A DNA stretch of 64,000 nt from assembly GCA_021801235.1 (NCBI GenBank), contig JAJYYG010000138.1, forward strand, positions 24,899-88,898, written 5' to 3'. The notes below the pieces were generated by a model. It searched no databases. It saw only the letters and a list, made by a program, of their open reading frames with translations, and had not been told where the DNA came from. Position numbers and translations under genes: made by a program. How positions within the stretch are numbered: the first letter of the stretch is position 1; each line of letters starts with the position of its first letter. Source of the DNA: Actinomycetes bacterium. GTDB taxonomy: Bacteria > Actinomycetota > Acidimicrobiia > Acidimicrobiales > RAAP-2. Positions 21,819-33,550 of the stretch are shown here, one piece after another.

Positions 21819-22559
21819 ATGAAGGGTGTCATCCTCGCCGGTGGGACCGGCTCGCGTCTCCATCCGCTGACCCGCATCACCAACAAGCACCTGCTGCCCA
21901 TCTACGACCGGCCGATGGTCAACTACTGCATCGAGGCCCTGGTCAACGCCGAGATCACCGAGATCATGCTGGTGACCGGGGGTACGCATGCCGGTGAGTT
22001 CCTCCGCCTGCTCGGCAACGGCCACGAGTTCGGCATCGACCGGCTCAGCTACGGCTACCAGGAGCGGCCGGGGGGGATCGCCGAGGCGCTCGGGCTGGCG
22101 GCGCGGTTCGTCGACGGTGACCCGGTACTGGTGATGCTGGCCGACAACGTCGTCGAACGGTCCATCCGACCGATGGTGGACGCCTTCCGGGCCGAGCCCG
22201 CTGGGGCGCGCATCCTGCTGACCCGGGTGGAGGAGGACGAGCACCTCCGGCACCTGGGAGTGCCCGTCTTCGACGAGGGCCGGATCACCGCGATCGAGGA
22301 GAAGCCGGAGGCGCCGCCCTCGAAGTTCGGCGTCACCGGGATCTACTGCTACGACTCCGACGTCTTCGACGTCATCCCGACGCTGGCGCCCTCGGGTCGG
22401 GGCGAGCTCGAGATCACCGACGTCAACAACCACTACATCGGCGAGGGTGCGATGGCCTACGACATCCTGGAGGGGTTCTGGGGCGACGCGGGCGAGTCCA
22501 TCGACGCCTACTACGCGGTGAACGACTTCGTGCGCGCTCACGGCGCCAACAAGGGCTGA
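21819..22559 (+). CDS. Nucleotidyltransferase of the glucose-1-phosphate thymidylyltransferase type
   Basis: MKGVILAGGTGSRLHPLTRITNKHLLPIYDRPMVNYCIE; GLEITDVNNHYI. Confidence 0.88.
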   Translation: MKGVILAGGTGSRLHPLTRITNKHLLPIYDRPMVNYCIEALVNAEITEIMLVTGGTHAGEFLRLLGNGHEFGIDRLSYGYQERPGGIAEALGLAARFVDGDPVLVMLADNVVERSIRPMVDAFRAEPAGARILLTRVEEDEHLRHLGVPVFDEGRITAIEEKPEAPPSKFGVTGIYCYDSDVFDVIPTLAPSGRGELEITDVNNHYIGEGAMAYDILEGFWGDAGESIDAYYAVNDFVRAHGANKG

Positions 22560-22636
22560 CCTCCGGGACCGGGACCGGTACCCGGGCCTCCGGGACCGGC
22601 ACCTCGGCTCGGCGGCCGGGTTACCCAGCTCCGGCC

Positions 22637-22690
22637 GGGCACCGTCAGCTGGGCACCGTCAGCCGGGCACCGTCAGCCGGGCACCGTCAG
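22637..22690. repeat. 14-bp tandem repeat GGGCACCGTCAGCC, four copies (near-perfect)
   Basis: Copies start at 22637, 22651, 22665 and 22679; the last contains the stop codon of the ABC1 kinase gene. Confidence 0.95.
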
Positions 22691-24210
22691 GCTCCCCCAC
22701 CCGGACGCGTGGCCAGCCACTCGGCCTCCGCCCGGCCCAGGGGGGTCGACGGGGGGCCGTCCACCATCGGCCAGAGCTCTTCGGCGATCCCCCGCCAGTC
22801 GGCGGTGGCGCCCAGCCGCGCCAGCAGGGCGTAGAGGCCCAGGTTGATCCGCTGCACGATCACGAACATGGCGGGGAGATCGACGGCCTTGGCGACCGGG
22901 CTCTTCGAGCTGAAGACCCGGCGCACCGTCTCCGACGCGTACTCGTGCTCGACGGTGCGAGGGCCCCGCTCTCGCACCAGGTCGTAGAAGTGCCCGAAGT
23001 AGCCGACCACCTCGTCGGTGCCCAACGTCGGGTCGGACCGCAGCAGGCCCACCTCCTCGAGCGTCCTCCGGTAACCCTCCGCGTCCCCGTTCAGCACCAG
23101 GGTGCGGATCATCTCGTGGAACACGGCGATCTCCGACGGGACGAACTCCTTGACCAGGCCGAAGTCGAGGAAGGTCACCTCCCCGCCCGGTCGGAACAGG
23201 TAGTTGCCGGGGTGGGGGTCGCCGTTGAACATCCCCATGCGGTTGATCCCGCGGAAGACGAACCGGAACAGCGTCTCCCCGGCCAGGTCCCGTTCCTCGG
23301 GGCTCCACCGCTCGACCTCGGAGAACCGGGCACCGGTGGCGAGCTCGGTGGTCAGCACCCGCCGGGTCGAGAGCTCGTCGACCACCGCGGGGATGTGGAT
23401 GAACGGGTGCCCCCGGTAGACCTCGGCGAACCGTCGCTGGTTCGCCGCCTCGTGCACATAGTCGAGCTCCTCGGACAGCCGGTCCCGGAGCTCGGTGGCG
23501 AGCACCTTGGCGTCGAGCGACGGGAACAGCATCGGGAGCATGCGGGCGAGCAGCTCGGTGTTGGCGAGGTCGGCGGCGATGGCGTCGGCCACACCCGGGT
23601 ACTGCACCTTCACCGCTACCGCACGGCCGTCCCCGTCCACGGCCCGGTGCACCTGTCCGATGGACGCCGCGGCCAGGGGAACCGGATCCCATTCGCGGAA
23701 GAGCGCCGCGGGGGGAGCGCCGAGCTCGCCGGCGACCACCGCCTCGGCCAGCTCCGGGTCCATCGGCGGGGCGTCTGCCTGGAGCTGCGCCAGCGCCACC
23801 CGGTAGGGCTCCGGCAGGCCGTCGTCGAGGAAGCTGGCGATCTGCCCCAGCTTCATCAGGGCCCCCTTCATGTTGCCCAGCGAGGCGGCGACCTGCTCTG
23901 CGGCGTGCCGCTCCGTCTCGGCGCGGATCTCGGCGCGGCGTCCGGGGGAGGCCACCGCGCCCCGGAGCGCTCCGGTGACCCGTGTGGCCCCGAGGCGGCC
24001 GGCCATGCCCGCCGTGGCCACCGAGCGGCCCGCCCGCCCGGTCCGCCGCACGGGCGGGGGATCCGGTCGCCGGGCCGGGCCACCTGCGGCGCCCGCCCGC
24101 CCGACGGCTGCGGGCTCCCCCGAGTGCGCCTCCTCGCCGGCCCCATCGGCACGGCCGGGGGAGCCGCCCGAGCCGCCCGAGCCGCCCGAGCCGCCCGCCT
24201 CAGGCGTCAA
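22687..24210 (-). CDS. ABC1/ADCK (UbiB/AarF) family atypical kinase
   Basis: KLGQIASFLDDGLP, AAASIGQVHRA, VKVQYPGV, FNGDPHPGN, FLDFGLVKEF; N-terminus GGSGGSGGSGG may be upstream of the true start. Confidence 0.9.
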   Translation of the reverse strand: MTPEAGGSGGSGGSGGSPGRADGAGEEAHSGEPAAVGRAGAAGGPARRPDPPPVRRTGRAGRSVATAGMAGRLGATRVTGALRGAVASPGRRAEIRAETERHAAEQVAASLGNMKGALMKLGQIASFLDDGLPEPYRVALAQLQADAPPMDPELAEAVVAGELGAPPAALFREWDPVPLAAASIGQVHRAVDGDGRAVAVKVQYPGVADAIAADLANTELLARMLPMLFPSLDAKVLATELRDRLSEELDYVHEAANQRRFAEVYRGHPFIHIPAVVDELSTRRVLTTELATGARFSEVERWSPEERDLAGETLFRFVFRGINRMGMFNGDPHPGNYLFRPGGEVTFLDFGLVKEFVPSEIAVFHEMIRTLVLNGDAEGYRRTLEEVGLLRSDPTLGTDEVVGYFGHFYDLVRERGPRTVEHEYASETVRRVFSSKSPVAKAVDLPAMFVIVQRINLGLYALLARLGATADWRGIAEELWPMVDGPPSTPLGRAEAEWLATRPGGGA

Positions 24211-25843
24211 CGCCCGCCCACGCGGCCGCCTCGTCGCGGTGGCGGGCGTAGTCGACCTTGCCTGCCGGCGAGCGCCCGATGGTCGGGACGAACCGGACCC
24301 GGCGCGGTGCCTTGTAGCCGGCCAACCGGGCCTTGACGTGCTCGATGACCGCCGCCTCGGTCACCGACGACGCCGGCAGCCCGTCCTTCAGCTCCACCAC
24401 GGCGACGATCTCCTCGCCGAACCGCTCGTTGGGGATCCCCACCGCCACCGCGTCGAGGACGCCGTCGATCGTCTTGACCACCTCTTCGACCTCCTCGGGG
24501 TAGACCTTCTCGCCGCCGGTGTTGATGCAGACCGATCCCCGTCCCAGCAGGTGGATGCTCCCGTCCTCGGCCACCTCGGCGAAGTCCCCCGGGACGGAGT
24601 ACCGGGTCCCGTCGATGACGCGGAACGTGGCCTCCGTCTTCGCCTCGTCCTTGTAGTAGCCCACCGGGATGCGCCCGCCGAGCGCGAGGACGCCGACGGT
24701 GTCGGAGCCGGGCACCACGTCGGTGCCGTCGGGACCGAGGACCCGGACGTCGGGGCCCAGGGTGAACCGGGCCGTCCGGCTGGCCGAGGCGCCCGACGAC
24801 ACCGAGGTCCCCATGCCGAGGGCCTCCGAGGAGGAGAACGCGTCCACCAGGAGCATGCCGGGGTGGTGCCGGAGCAGGCCCTGCTTGGTCTCCTCGCTCC
24901 ACATCACGCCCGAGGAGATCATGCCCACCAGGCTCGAGAGGTCCCACCGCCCGGGATCGGCGTCGAGGGTCGCGAGGATCGGCTTGGCGAACGCGTCCCC
25001 CACGATGATGAGGCCGTTGACCTTCTCCCGCTCGACGGTGTCGAGCAGCTCGACCGGATCGAACTGCCGCGAGGGGAGCGTCACCACCCTCCCTCCCTCG
25101 CTCAGGCACTCCATGGCGGTGAACCCGCCGGTGCCGTGCATGAGGGGGCAGGCGGGCAGCAGGGTCATGCCGGGGCCGTTGGCGGCCAGCTCGGCGCGGA
25201 TGCCGTCGAGGCCGGCCGCTTCGTCGTAGCGGCGGAAGCCCCCGCCGTTCAGCCGGGCGAAGAGATCGTCCTGGCGCCACATGACACCCTTGGGCATCCC
25301 CGTGGTCCCGCCGGTGTAGAGCATGTGGAGGTCGTCGGGCCCGCGGCCCCACGGGGCACGGACCCGGTGGGGCCCGCTCGCGTCACCGCTCGTCTCCGCC
25401 GCCTCCTCGTAGGGGACCGCCCAGGCCGGGCACGAGGCGGTACCGTCGTCGACCCACAGCCAGCTTCGGACCCCGGGGACCCGGTCGCGGATCCCTTCGA
25501 TCCGTTCGGCGAAGACGCCGTGGAAGACGACCGCCACCGCGTCCGCGTTCTCCCACAGGTAGGCCAGCTCGTCGTCCGCGTACCGGTAGTTGGTGTTGAT
25601 GGGGACCAGGCCGATCTTGTAGGCGGCGAAGGTCGCCTCCAGGTAGTCGGAGCAGTTGTAGAGGTAGAGCGCGAGCTTGTCCTGGCGGGAGACGCCGGCC
25701 CCCAGCAGCCACCGGGCGACGTTGTCGGCGCGGCGGTCCAGCGTGGCCCAGTCGACGGTCCGGGAACCCTGGGTCAGGGCCGGGGCGTCGGGGAGCGTGT
25801 CGGCCACCGTCTCCCAGACGTCCGCGTAGTTCCATGTGCTCAT
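24200..25843 (-). CDS. Acyl-CoA synthetase (AMP-forming)
   Basis: YTGGTTGMPKGVMW, GRGSVCINTGGEKVYPEEVE, C-terminal GKVDY; start at MSTWNYADVWE. Confidence 0.92.
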   Translation of the reverse strand: MSTWNYADVWETVADTLPDAPALTQGSRTVDWATLDRRADNVARWLLGAGVSRQDKLALYLYNCSDYLEATFAAYKIGLVPINTNYRYADDELAYLWENADAVAVVFHGVFAERIEGIRDRVPGVRSWLWVDDGTASCPAWAVPYEEAAETSGDASGPHRVRAPWGRGPDDLHMLYTGGTTGMPKGVMWRQDDLFARLNGGGFRRYDEAAGLDGIRAELAANGPGMTLLPACPLMHGTGGFTAMECLSEGGRVVTLPSRQFDPVELLDTVEREKVNGLIIVGDAFAKPILATLDADPGRWDLSSLVGMISSGVMWSEETKQGLLRHHPGMLLVDAFSSSEALGMGTSVSSGASASRTARFTLGPDVRVLGPDGTDVVPGSDTVGVLALGGRIPVGYYKDEAKTEATFRVIDGTRYSVPGDFAEVAEDGSIHLLGRGSVCINTGGEKVYPEEVEEVVKTIDGVLDAVAVGIPNERFGEEIVAVVELKDGLPASSVTEAAVIEHVKARLAGYKAPRRVRFVPTIGRSPAGKVDYARHRDEAAAWAGVDA

Positions 25844-26000
25844 CGGTGCTCCACCCCTCGGTCTCCTTCTCGTCGACGGACACGGCGCCGCTCTGCTGGC
25901 TCCCGGTTCGGCTCGTGTCCGGGTCGGTCCCCGTCCGGGCACGGACGGCCCCGGCGCCCCGGTTTCGTCTCCCGGACCGACGCAGCCTACGCTGGCCGCC

Positions 26001-27125
26001 GTGGACTTCGCCCTGCCTCCCGACGACGACCCGCGGCGGACCCGGGTCCGGGAATGGCTGGCACGGAACCCGGAGCCGTCCGGCCGGCAGCTGGCGGAGG
26101 CCGGGTACGTCGCTCCGCACTGGCCCGAGCCCTGGGGGTTGGCGGCCGATCCGGTCACCCAGCTGGTGGTGGACGACGAGCTCCGGCGGGCCGGGGTGCA
26201 CCGCCCGGAGAACCCCATCGGCATCGGGTGGGCCGGTCCGACGATCGTCAAGGCCGGCACCCGCGAGCAGAAGGAGCGCTACCTGCTCCCCCTCCTGGCC
26301 GGGGAGGAGGTCTGGTGCCAGCTGTTCAGCGAGCCCGGGGCCGGCTCCGACCTGGCGTCCCTGACCACCCGGGCGGAGCGCGACGGCGACGAGTGGGTGG
26401 TCGACGGGCAGAAGGTCTGGACCTCCTATGCCCACCGCGCCGACTACGGCATCCTCCTGGCGCGGACGGATCCCTCGGCGGCGGTGCACCGTGGCATCTC
26501 GTACTTCCTCTGCCCGATGCACGCTCCGGGAGTCACCGTCCGGCCGCTGGTGGACATGACGGGTGCCCACACCTTCAACGAGGTCTTCCTGGACGGGGTC
26601 CGCCTCCCGGCCGCCAACCTGGTCGGGCAGGAGGGGGACGGCTGGTCCCTCGCCAAGGTGACCCTCGGGAACGAGCGGGTGTCGCTCTCGGGCGCCGGGT
26701 CGCTCTGGGGCATGGGTCCGACGGCCGCCGACCTGGTCGACGAGGTGCGGCGGTCGGGGGGCGAGCGCGACCCCCTGCTCCGCCAGCGCCTGGCCCGGGT
26801 CTGGGCGGAGGGCGAGATCCTCCGGCTCCTGCGGCTGCGGATGGTGTCGGCCGCCGTGGCCGGCGAGGACCCGGGACCCGAGGCGTCGGTGCGCAAGGCG
26901 TTGGCCGACGACCACGGCCAGCACGTCATGGAGCTCGCCTGTGACCTGACGGGCGCGTCCGGCATGCTGACCGGCGGGAATGCGATGCCCGGCGGGGACG
27001 CGATCTACCGGTACGGGTTCTTGTTCGCCCCCGCCCTGACCATCGGCGGGGGAACCTCGGAGGTGCAGCGCAACATCATCGGGGAGCGGACGCTCGGGCT
27101 TCCCCACGACCCTGCGGCCCGGTAG
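26001..27125 (+). CDS. Acyl-CoA dehydrogenase
   Basis: QLFSEPGAGSDLASLTT, DGQKVWTS, GGGTSEVQRNIIGERTLGLP; GTG start. Confidence 0.93.
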   Translation: MDFALPPDDDPRRTRVREWLARNPEPSGRQLAEAGYVAPHWPEPWGLAADPVTQLVVDDELRRAGVHRPENPIGIGWAGPTIVKAGTREQKERYLLPLLAGEEVWCQLFSEPGAGSDLASLTTRAERDGDEWVVDGQKVWTSYAHRADYGILLARTDPSAAVHRGISYFLCPMHAPGVTVRPLVDMTGAHTFNEVFLDGVRLPAANLVGQEGDGWSLAKVTLGNERVSLSGAGSLWGMGPTAADLVDEVRRSGGERDPLLRQRLARVWAEGEILRLLRLRMVSAAVAGEDPGPEASVRKALADDHGQHVMELACDLTGASGMLTGGNAMPGGDAIYRYGFLFAPALTIGGGTSEVQRNIIGERTLGLPHDPAAR

Positions 27126-27194
27126 GCGTCTCCCGGGCGGGCCCGGCTCTTCTCGTGCCGCGGCTCGCCGCCCGCCGTGGCTCTCCGCCGTGGC

Positions 27195-27671
27195 TCAGCC
27201 GGTGATCGGGCCGGCGTCCTCGTACCCCTGGCGCACGCCGCGTCCCGCGCGCCGGGTGAGCTGGTCGGGCTCGTAGAGCATCCAGAAGGCGTTTCGGGCG
27301 TGCTTGCGCGCCCGCTCCCGGCACACCCGGGCCAGCGCCGCCGGGTCCTCCTCCTCGTTCTCGTGGACGAACACCTCGAGCACATGGGTCGAGGTGAGCA
27401 GCTGGGCCAACATGATCCCCTGGGAGGCCTCGTGCGCGCAGACCTGGTCGATCGCCGCCCGGCCGGGCATCCCCAGAGCCACGACGATGCGGCACCCGTC
27501 GTGCTCGACCAGGCGCTTGCACGCCACGCCGAGGTCCTTGAAGCCGGGGACCGTCCGGTAGACGACCTCGAACAGCTCGCCGTGGCCGGGGCACCCCGCC
27601 AGCTCGTCGAGCGCCTCGGCGCCCATGTCGTAGCGGGCGAACATGGTGTCGACCACACCGATCCGGTCCAT
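27195..27671 (-). CDS. Archaeal-type riboflavin synthase (RibC family, unrelated to the usual bacterial RibE)
   Basis: GVVDTMFARYDM, RTVPGFKDLGVACKRLVEHDGC, ALGMPGRAAIDQVCAHEASQGIMLAQLLT, VFVHENE, RRAGRGVRQGYEDAGP match the archaeal riboflavin synthase pattern. Confidence 0.85.
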   Translation of the reverse strand: MDRIGVVDTMFARYDMGAEALDELAGCPGHGELFEVVYRTVPGFKDLGVACKRLVEHDGCRIVVALGMPGRAAIDQVCAHEASQGIMLAQLLTSTHVLEVFVHENEEEDPAALARVCRERARKHARNAFWMLYEPDQLTRRAGRGVRQGYEDAGPITG

Positions 27672-27782
27672 GCGGCGATCCTACCGGTGGATCCGTGTCG
27701 CGACGGCCCGGACGACGGGGTGGCCCGGTTCGCCCTCCAGCGCCGGCTCGGCAAGACTCTGCCGGATGCAAGACTCTGCCCG

Positions 27783-29185
27783 ATGACCGAACCTGCGGCT
27801 CCGGGGAGCCCTTCGTCGGCCGACCGGTGGGCGGCGCGGGACGCCGCCGTGGTCTGGCACGGGTTCACCCAGATGGCCGCGTACGCGGACAACGCCCCCG
27901 TGGTGGTGGAGCGCGCCGAGGGCAGGGAGGTGATCGACGTCGACGGCCGCCGCTACTTCGACGCCATCTCCTCCCTGTGGGTCACCACCCTCGGCCACCG
28001 CGTCCCCGAGCTCGACGCCGCCCTGGTCGACCAGCTCGGCCGGGTGGCCCACACCACGCTGCTCGGCAACGGGAACCGCACCGCGGTGGAGTTCGCCGAG
28101 GCGCTGGCGGAGGTGGTGCCGGTCGACGACCCCCACGTGCTCTTCGGGTCCGACGGGGCGGTGGCGGTCGAGCAGGCGCTCAAGGTGGCGTTCCAGTACT
28201 GGGTGAACCTGGGCGAGCACGGCCACACCCGTTTCCTGGCCCTCGGCGGCGCCTACCACGGGGACACCGTCGGGGCGCTCTCGCTCGGCGACAGCGGGTT
28301 CGGCACGGCCCTGTTCGACCCGCTCCGGTTCCCGGTGCTCCGAACCCCCGGCTACGAGACCGCGGGGTGGGCGGACCTGGCGGTGGCGGCGGTGGCCCGC
28401 CACGCCGGCGAGCTGGCGGCCGTGGTGATCGAACCGCTGGTGCAGGGGGCGTCGGGCATGTTGGTGTGCGAGCCGGAGGATCTCGCCCGGCTCGGTGCCG
28501 CCTGCCGCTCCCATGGGGTCCTGCTGGTCTGCGACGAGGTGGCGACCGGGTTCGGTCGGACCGGACGGCTGTTCGCCTCGGAGTGGGCGGGGCCCGGGTT
28601 CCGCCCGGACATCCTCTGCCTGGGGAAGGGGATCACCGGCGGCTACCTCCCCCTGTCGGCCACGGTGGTGGCGGGAAGCGTCTTCGAGGCGTTCGGCGGT
28701 GCCGACCTCGGGGAGCACACCTTCTACCACGGCCACTCCTACGGGGGGAACGCCCTGGCCTGCGCCGTCGCCCTCCGTCACCTCCGGCTCCTCGAGGAGT
28801 GGGAGATCCTCCCCCACGTCGTGGAGGTCTCGGCCCACCTGGCGGGCCTGCTGGCCGAGCAGGTGGCCGGTCTCGACGGGGTCGGCGCGGTGCGACAGCG
28901 CGGCCTGATGGCCGGCATCGCCCTCGACCCGCCGGCCGCGGCGACGCGCTGGGGCCGGCGGGTCTGCGCCGCCTCGGTGGCGCGCGGGGTGCTGGTGCGA
29001 CCCCTCGGGGACGTCGTCGTGCTCATGCCCCCCCTCACCACCACCGCGGAGGAGCTGGACCGGGTGGTCGCGGTGGTGGCTGCGTCCATCGCCGAGGTGG
29101 CCGACCAGGACCGGGCGGGGGCGGTCCGGACGGACGAGCCCGGCGGGCCCGGCGGGCGTTCGCCAACCCGGGTGGGGGCGGCCGG

Positions 29186-29189
<4 letters not shown>
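27783..29189 (+). CDS. bioA: Adenosylmethionine-8-amino-7-oxononanoate aminotransferase
   Basis: Class III aminotransferase; ISSLWVTTLGHRVPELD, GGAYHGDT, CDEVATGFGRTGRLFA; followed by bioF and bioD. Confidence 0.93.
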
Positions 29190-30374
<1,185 letters not shown>

Positions 30375-30385
<11 letters not shown>

Positions 30386-31067
30386 CACGCTGGTCCTCGT
30401 GTGCGGGACGGGGACCGAGGTGGGCAAGACCTGGGTGGCGGCCCGCCTGCTGGAAGCGCTCCGTGAGCGGGGACTGGCGGTGGCCGCCCGCAAGCCGGCG
30501 CAGTCGTTCGACGTGGACGGGTCCGGGACCCGGCTCGGCGGCGCCACCGACGCCGAGGTGCTGGGTGCCGCGTCCGGCGAGCCGCCGGGCACGGTCTGCC
30601 ACGCCCACCGCTCCTACCACCGGGCGATGGCGCCCCCCATGGCGGCCGAGGCGCTCGGGCTCCCCGCCTTCACCGTCGCCGAGCTGGTCGCCGAGCTGGT
30701 CTGGCCGGACCGCCGGACCGACGTGGGGGTGATCGAGCTGGCCGGGGGGGTCCGTTCCCCGCAGGCCGCTGACGGGGACACCGTCGACTTCATCCGGGCC
30801 GTGCAGCCGGACCGGGTCGTGCTGGTGGCCGACGCCGGTCTGGGCACCCTGAACGGGGTCCGCATGTCGGTCGACGCGCTCGGGTCGGTCGGCCCCGGTG
30901 GGCCACCGGTGCTGGTGGTGCTCGACCGCTACGACGACCTCCACGACCTCCACCGCCGGAACCGGCAGTGGTTGGCCGAACGGGACCGGCTCCCGGTGGT
31001 GACGATCCCGGGAGGGGAGGGCCTTCTGGCCGAGTTCGTCTGCGGGACGGCGCAACGCGGAAGCTGA
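30375..31067 (+). CDS. bioD: Dethiobiotin synthetase
   Basis: VCGTGTEVGKTWVAARLL P-loop; overlaps bioF end. Confidence 0.92.
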
Positions 31068-31098
31068 CCCGCACCGGCCCGTCCGCCGGGTCAGCCGG

Positions 31099-32010
31099 TC
31101 AGCCCGCGGCCGCTCCGAACCCGGCGTTGTCCACCACCGCCCGGCTGAACGGACGGGCCAGGGCGCGCAGCTCGGCGCACCCCTCCTCGCCGAGCGCCTC
31201 GTACGGGAACACGGCCAGACGGTCGGTCTCGTCCTCCACGCGCTGACGGGCGGCCCGCCCGGCCTCGTTGAGGGGCGGGGGAGCGCCGGCACCGGCGGAC
31301 GCGGCCCCGTCCGGAGGCGCGTCCTCGAGCCATCCCCGGACACGGACCCGCTCGACCCCGGCCTCCCACTCCCCGTCCGACCATCCCCGGGAGCTCCTGA
31401 GGAAGCCCATCGGGACCTCGCCGGAGGCGACGTGGACGACGAGCGCCTCGACCGGGTCGAGCCCGGCCACGGTGAGGGCGGCGAGGTGGCCGTCGCCCCG
31501 GAACTCGCGCAGGCAGCTCTGTGCGTGCCACAGCACGAGGTGCGCCGCCTCGGGCCAGGCCAGACCGGCATGCCCCGCGAACAGCGGCCGTCCGGCCGGT
31601 CGCTCCGACGCCCGTTCGGCGGCGGCGCGGGCCAGCTCGGCGGCACGCGCCATCTCCGGCGACCCCACGGCGTCCCCGAGGAGGCGTCGCAGGGCGCGGT
31701 CGGCGGCCTGCCGTCGGGCATCGAGGATCGCTTCGGGCGGGGCGGTCCGCCACGCGTCGGGGAGCACGGCACGTACCAGGCGCGGGTGGAAGTTGAAGAA
31801 GGTGGCGATCACCGTCTCGGCGCCGACCGCACCCATCGGTGCGGACCGGGAGGCGAAGTACCCGGCTTCCGGCCGGAGGCCCAGGGCCGCGTAGGCCTCG
31901 GCGGCCTCGGGGGCGAAGTAGATCATCCCGTGCAGCGGTTCCACCGTGCGCCACGTCTTCCGTGCGGTGGTGGGAGCGACCGGGGAGGGCGGGACGTCGG
32001 CGGGGGGCAT
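31099..32010 (-). CDS. SCO6745-family-like protein
   Basis: MIYFAPEAAEAYAALGLR..GYFASRSAPMGAVGAETVIATFFNFHP. Confidence 0.7.
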   Translation of the reverse strand: MPPADVPPSPVAPTTARKTWRTVEPLHGMIYFAPEAAEAYAALGLRPEAGYFASRSAPMGAVGAETVIATFFNFHPRLVRAVLPDAWRTAPPEAILDARRQAADRALRRLLGDAVGSPEMARAAELARAAAERASERPAGRPLFAGHAGLAWPEAAHLVLWHAQSCLREFRGDGHLAALTVAGLDPVEALVVHVASGEVPMGFLRSSRGWSDGEWEAGVERVRVRGWLEDAPPDGAASAGAGAPPPLNEAGRAARQRVEDETDRLAVFPYEALGEEGCAELRALARPFSRAVVDNAGFGAAAG

Positions 32011-32162
32011 GGTCGAGCGTAACCCGGCCGGCCGGCACGACCGGGCCACGACCCCGGCCCGGGGCACCCGTGTGCGGTCCGTGCCGTCTCCGGAGGCAGG
32101 TCCCGTACAGTGAGGGGGCGGACCCTGGCATCCGGGCCGCACAGTCGAGCACGGAGCGGTCG

Positions 32163-32375
32163 ATGCTGAACGGTGTGTCGGGAATGGTCGGGGAGTCGGC
32201 GGTGGTCACCAAGCCGGTGGGCGCGCGCCACGATCCCGGAGCGGTGCGGGCCCGCGGCGAGGAGTGGTACGCGGTGTCGCTCTTCCCCGGCACGACCATC
32301 GAGGTGGGGGCCACCGTCGTGGTGGCCGACGTCGATCGGGGTCTGCTCGTCGTCTACCCCGAGAGCACCGGATAG
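32163..32375 (+). CDS. Minimal NfeD-like OB-fold protein
   Basis: 70 aa, VRARGEEWYAVS...IEVGATVVVADVDRGLLVVYP; directly upstream of an SPFH gene. Confidence 0.65.
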   Translation: MLNGVSGMVGESAVVTKPVGARHDPGAVRARGEEWYAVSLFPGTTIEVGATVVVADVDRGLLVVYPESTG

Positions 32376-32486
32376 CGCCCGGGGACGGCTCCCGCTCTCG
32401 CCACGGAACGCGGGGTCCCGGCCGGCGACGACCGGATGGCGCCCGGCGTTGTGTGCAACAGTGGCCCCCGGAGAGAGGTGGTCACC

Positions 32487-33527
32487 ATGCTCGTGGGTAC
32501 CAGCAGCAGCGCCACGGTCGGCGGCATCGTCGTCGCCGTGGTAGTGGTGGGGGTGGTCTTCGTCTTCTTGAAGTCGGGGCTCAAGGTCGTCCAGCAGGGG
32601 AGCGTCGGCGTCGTCAAGCGGTTCGGACAGTTCCGGGTGATCCACCAGCCCGGCCTGCACCTGCTGATCCCGTTCGCCGACCGGATGGACAAGGTCGACA
32701 TCCGCGAGTTCCCCCACACCGGGGACCAGCAGGCGGTCATCACCCAGGACAACGTCTCCCTCTGGGTGAGCGCCACGATCTTCTGCCAGGTGACCGACGT
32801 CAAGCTCGCCCTCTTCGAGGTGGACGACTACTCGCTCGCCATCGACCAGATGTCCCGCACCGCGCTGCGGGCGGTCTTCGGAGAGCTCACCCTCGACCAG
32901 TCCCTCTCCGAACGGGAGACCATCAACACGAAGATGCAGGACCACATGGCCGAGGCCACCCTGAAGTGGGGGGTTCGGCTGAACCGGATCGAGATCCTCG
33001 ACATCACGCCGCCGGCCAACGTGCTGCAGGCGATGTCGGAGCAGAAGGAGGCCGAACAGCACAAGCGGGCGGCCATCTTGAAGTCGGAGGGTGACCAGCA
33101 GTCGGCCATCAACAGCGCGCAGGGACGCAAGCAGGCGGCGGTGTTGGAGGCGGAGGGCCAGAAGCAGGCAGCCATCCTGGCGGCCGAGGGCCAGAAGCAG
33201 GTGCTCGAGCTGCGCGCGGACGGAGAGAAGCGCGCCGCCCAGCTGCGCGGCGAGGGGGAGGCGGCCGCCCTCGACGCCATCGACACATCGGTCATCCGGC
33301 CCAACACGCTGGCGGTGATGCAGCTCCGCGCGCTCAAGGACGTCGCCACCTCGCCGAACGCGAAGATCGTCGTGCCCTACGAGGCGGCCGGCCTGGTGGG
33401 CGCCGCTCAGGTGCTGGTCTCCGCCCTCAACGACTCCGGAGGGGACCGGGGACCGACCGCCAACGGCCGGGGTCCGTCCACCGTCCCGGACGCGGTCCCG
33501 CCCCCGCCGGGCTACCCCGGGAACTGA
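32487..33527 (+). CDS. SPFH/Band 7 (stomatin/slipin-like) membrane protein
   Basis: N-terminal TM, VVQQGSVGVVKRFGQFRVIHQPGLHLLIPF, long Ala/Glu/Gln coiled coil. Confidence 0.92.
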   Translation: MLVGTSSSATVGGIVVAVVVVGVVFVFLKSGLKVVQQGSVGVVKRFGQFRVIHQPGLHLLIPFADRMDKVDIREFPHTGDQQAVITQDNVSLWVSATIFCQVTDVKLALFEVDDYSLAIDQMSRTALRAVFGELTLDQSLSERETINTKMQDHMAEATLKWGVRLNRIEILDITPPANVLQAMSEQKEAEQHKRAAILKSEGDQQSAINSAQGRKQAAVLEAEGQKQAAILAAEGQKQVLELRADGEKRAAQLRGEGEAAALDAIDTSVIRPNTLAVMQLRALKDVATSPNAKIVVPYEAAGLVGAAQVLVSALNDSGGDRGPTANGRGPSTVPDAVPPPPGYPGN

Positions 33528-33550
33528 CCTGGCACGCCGGCCGGTGCCGG

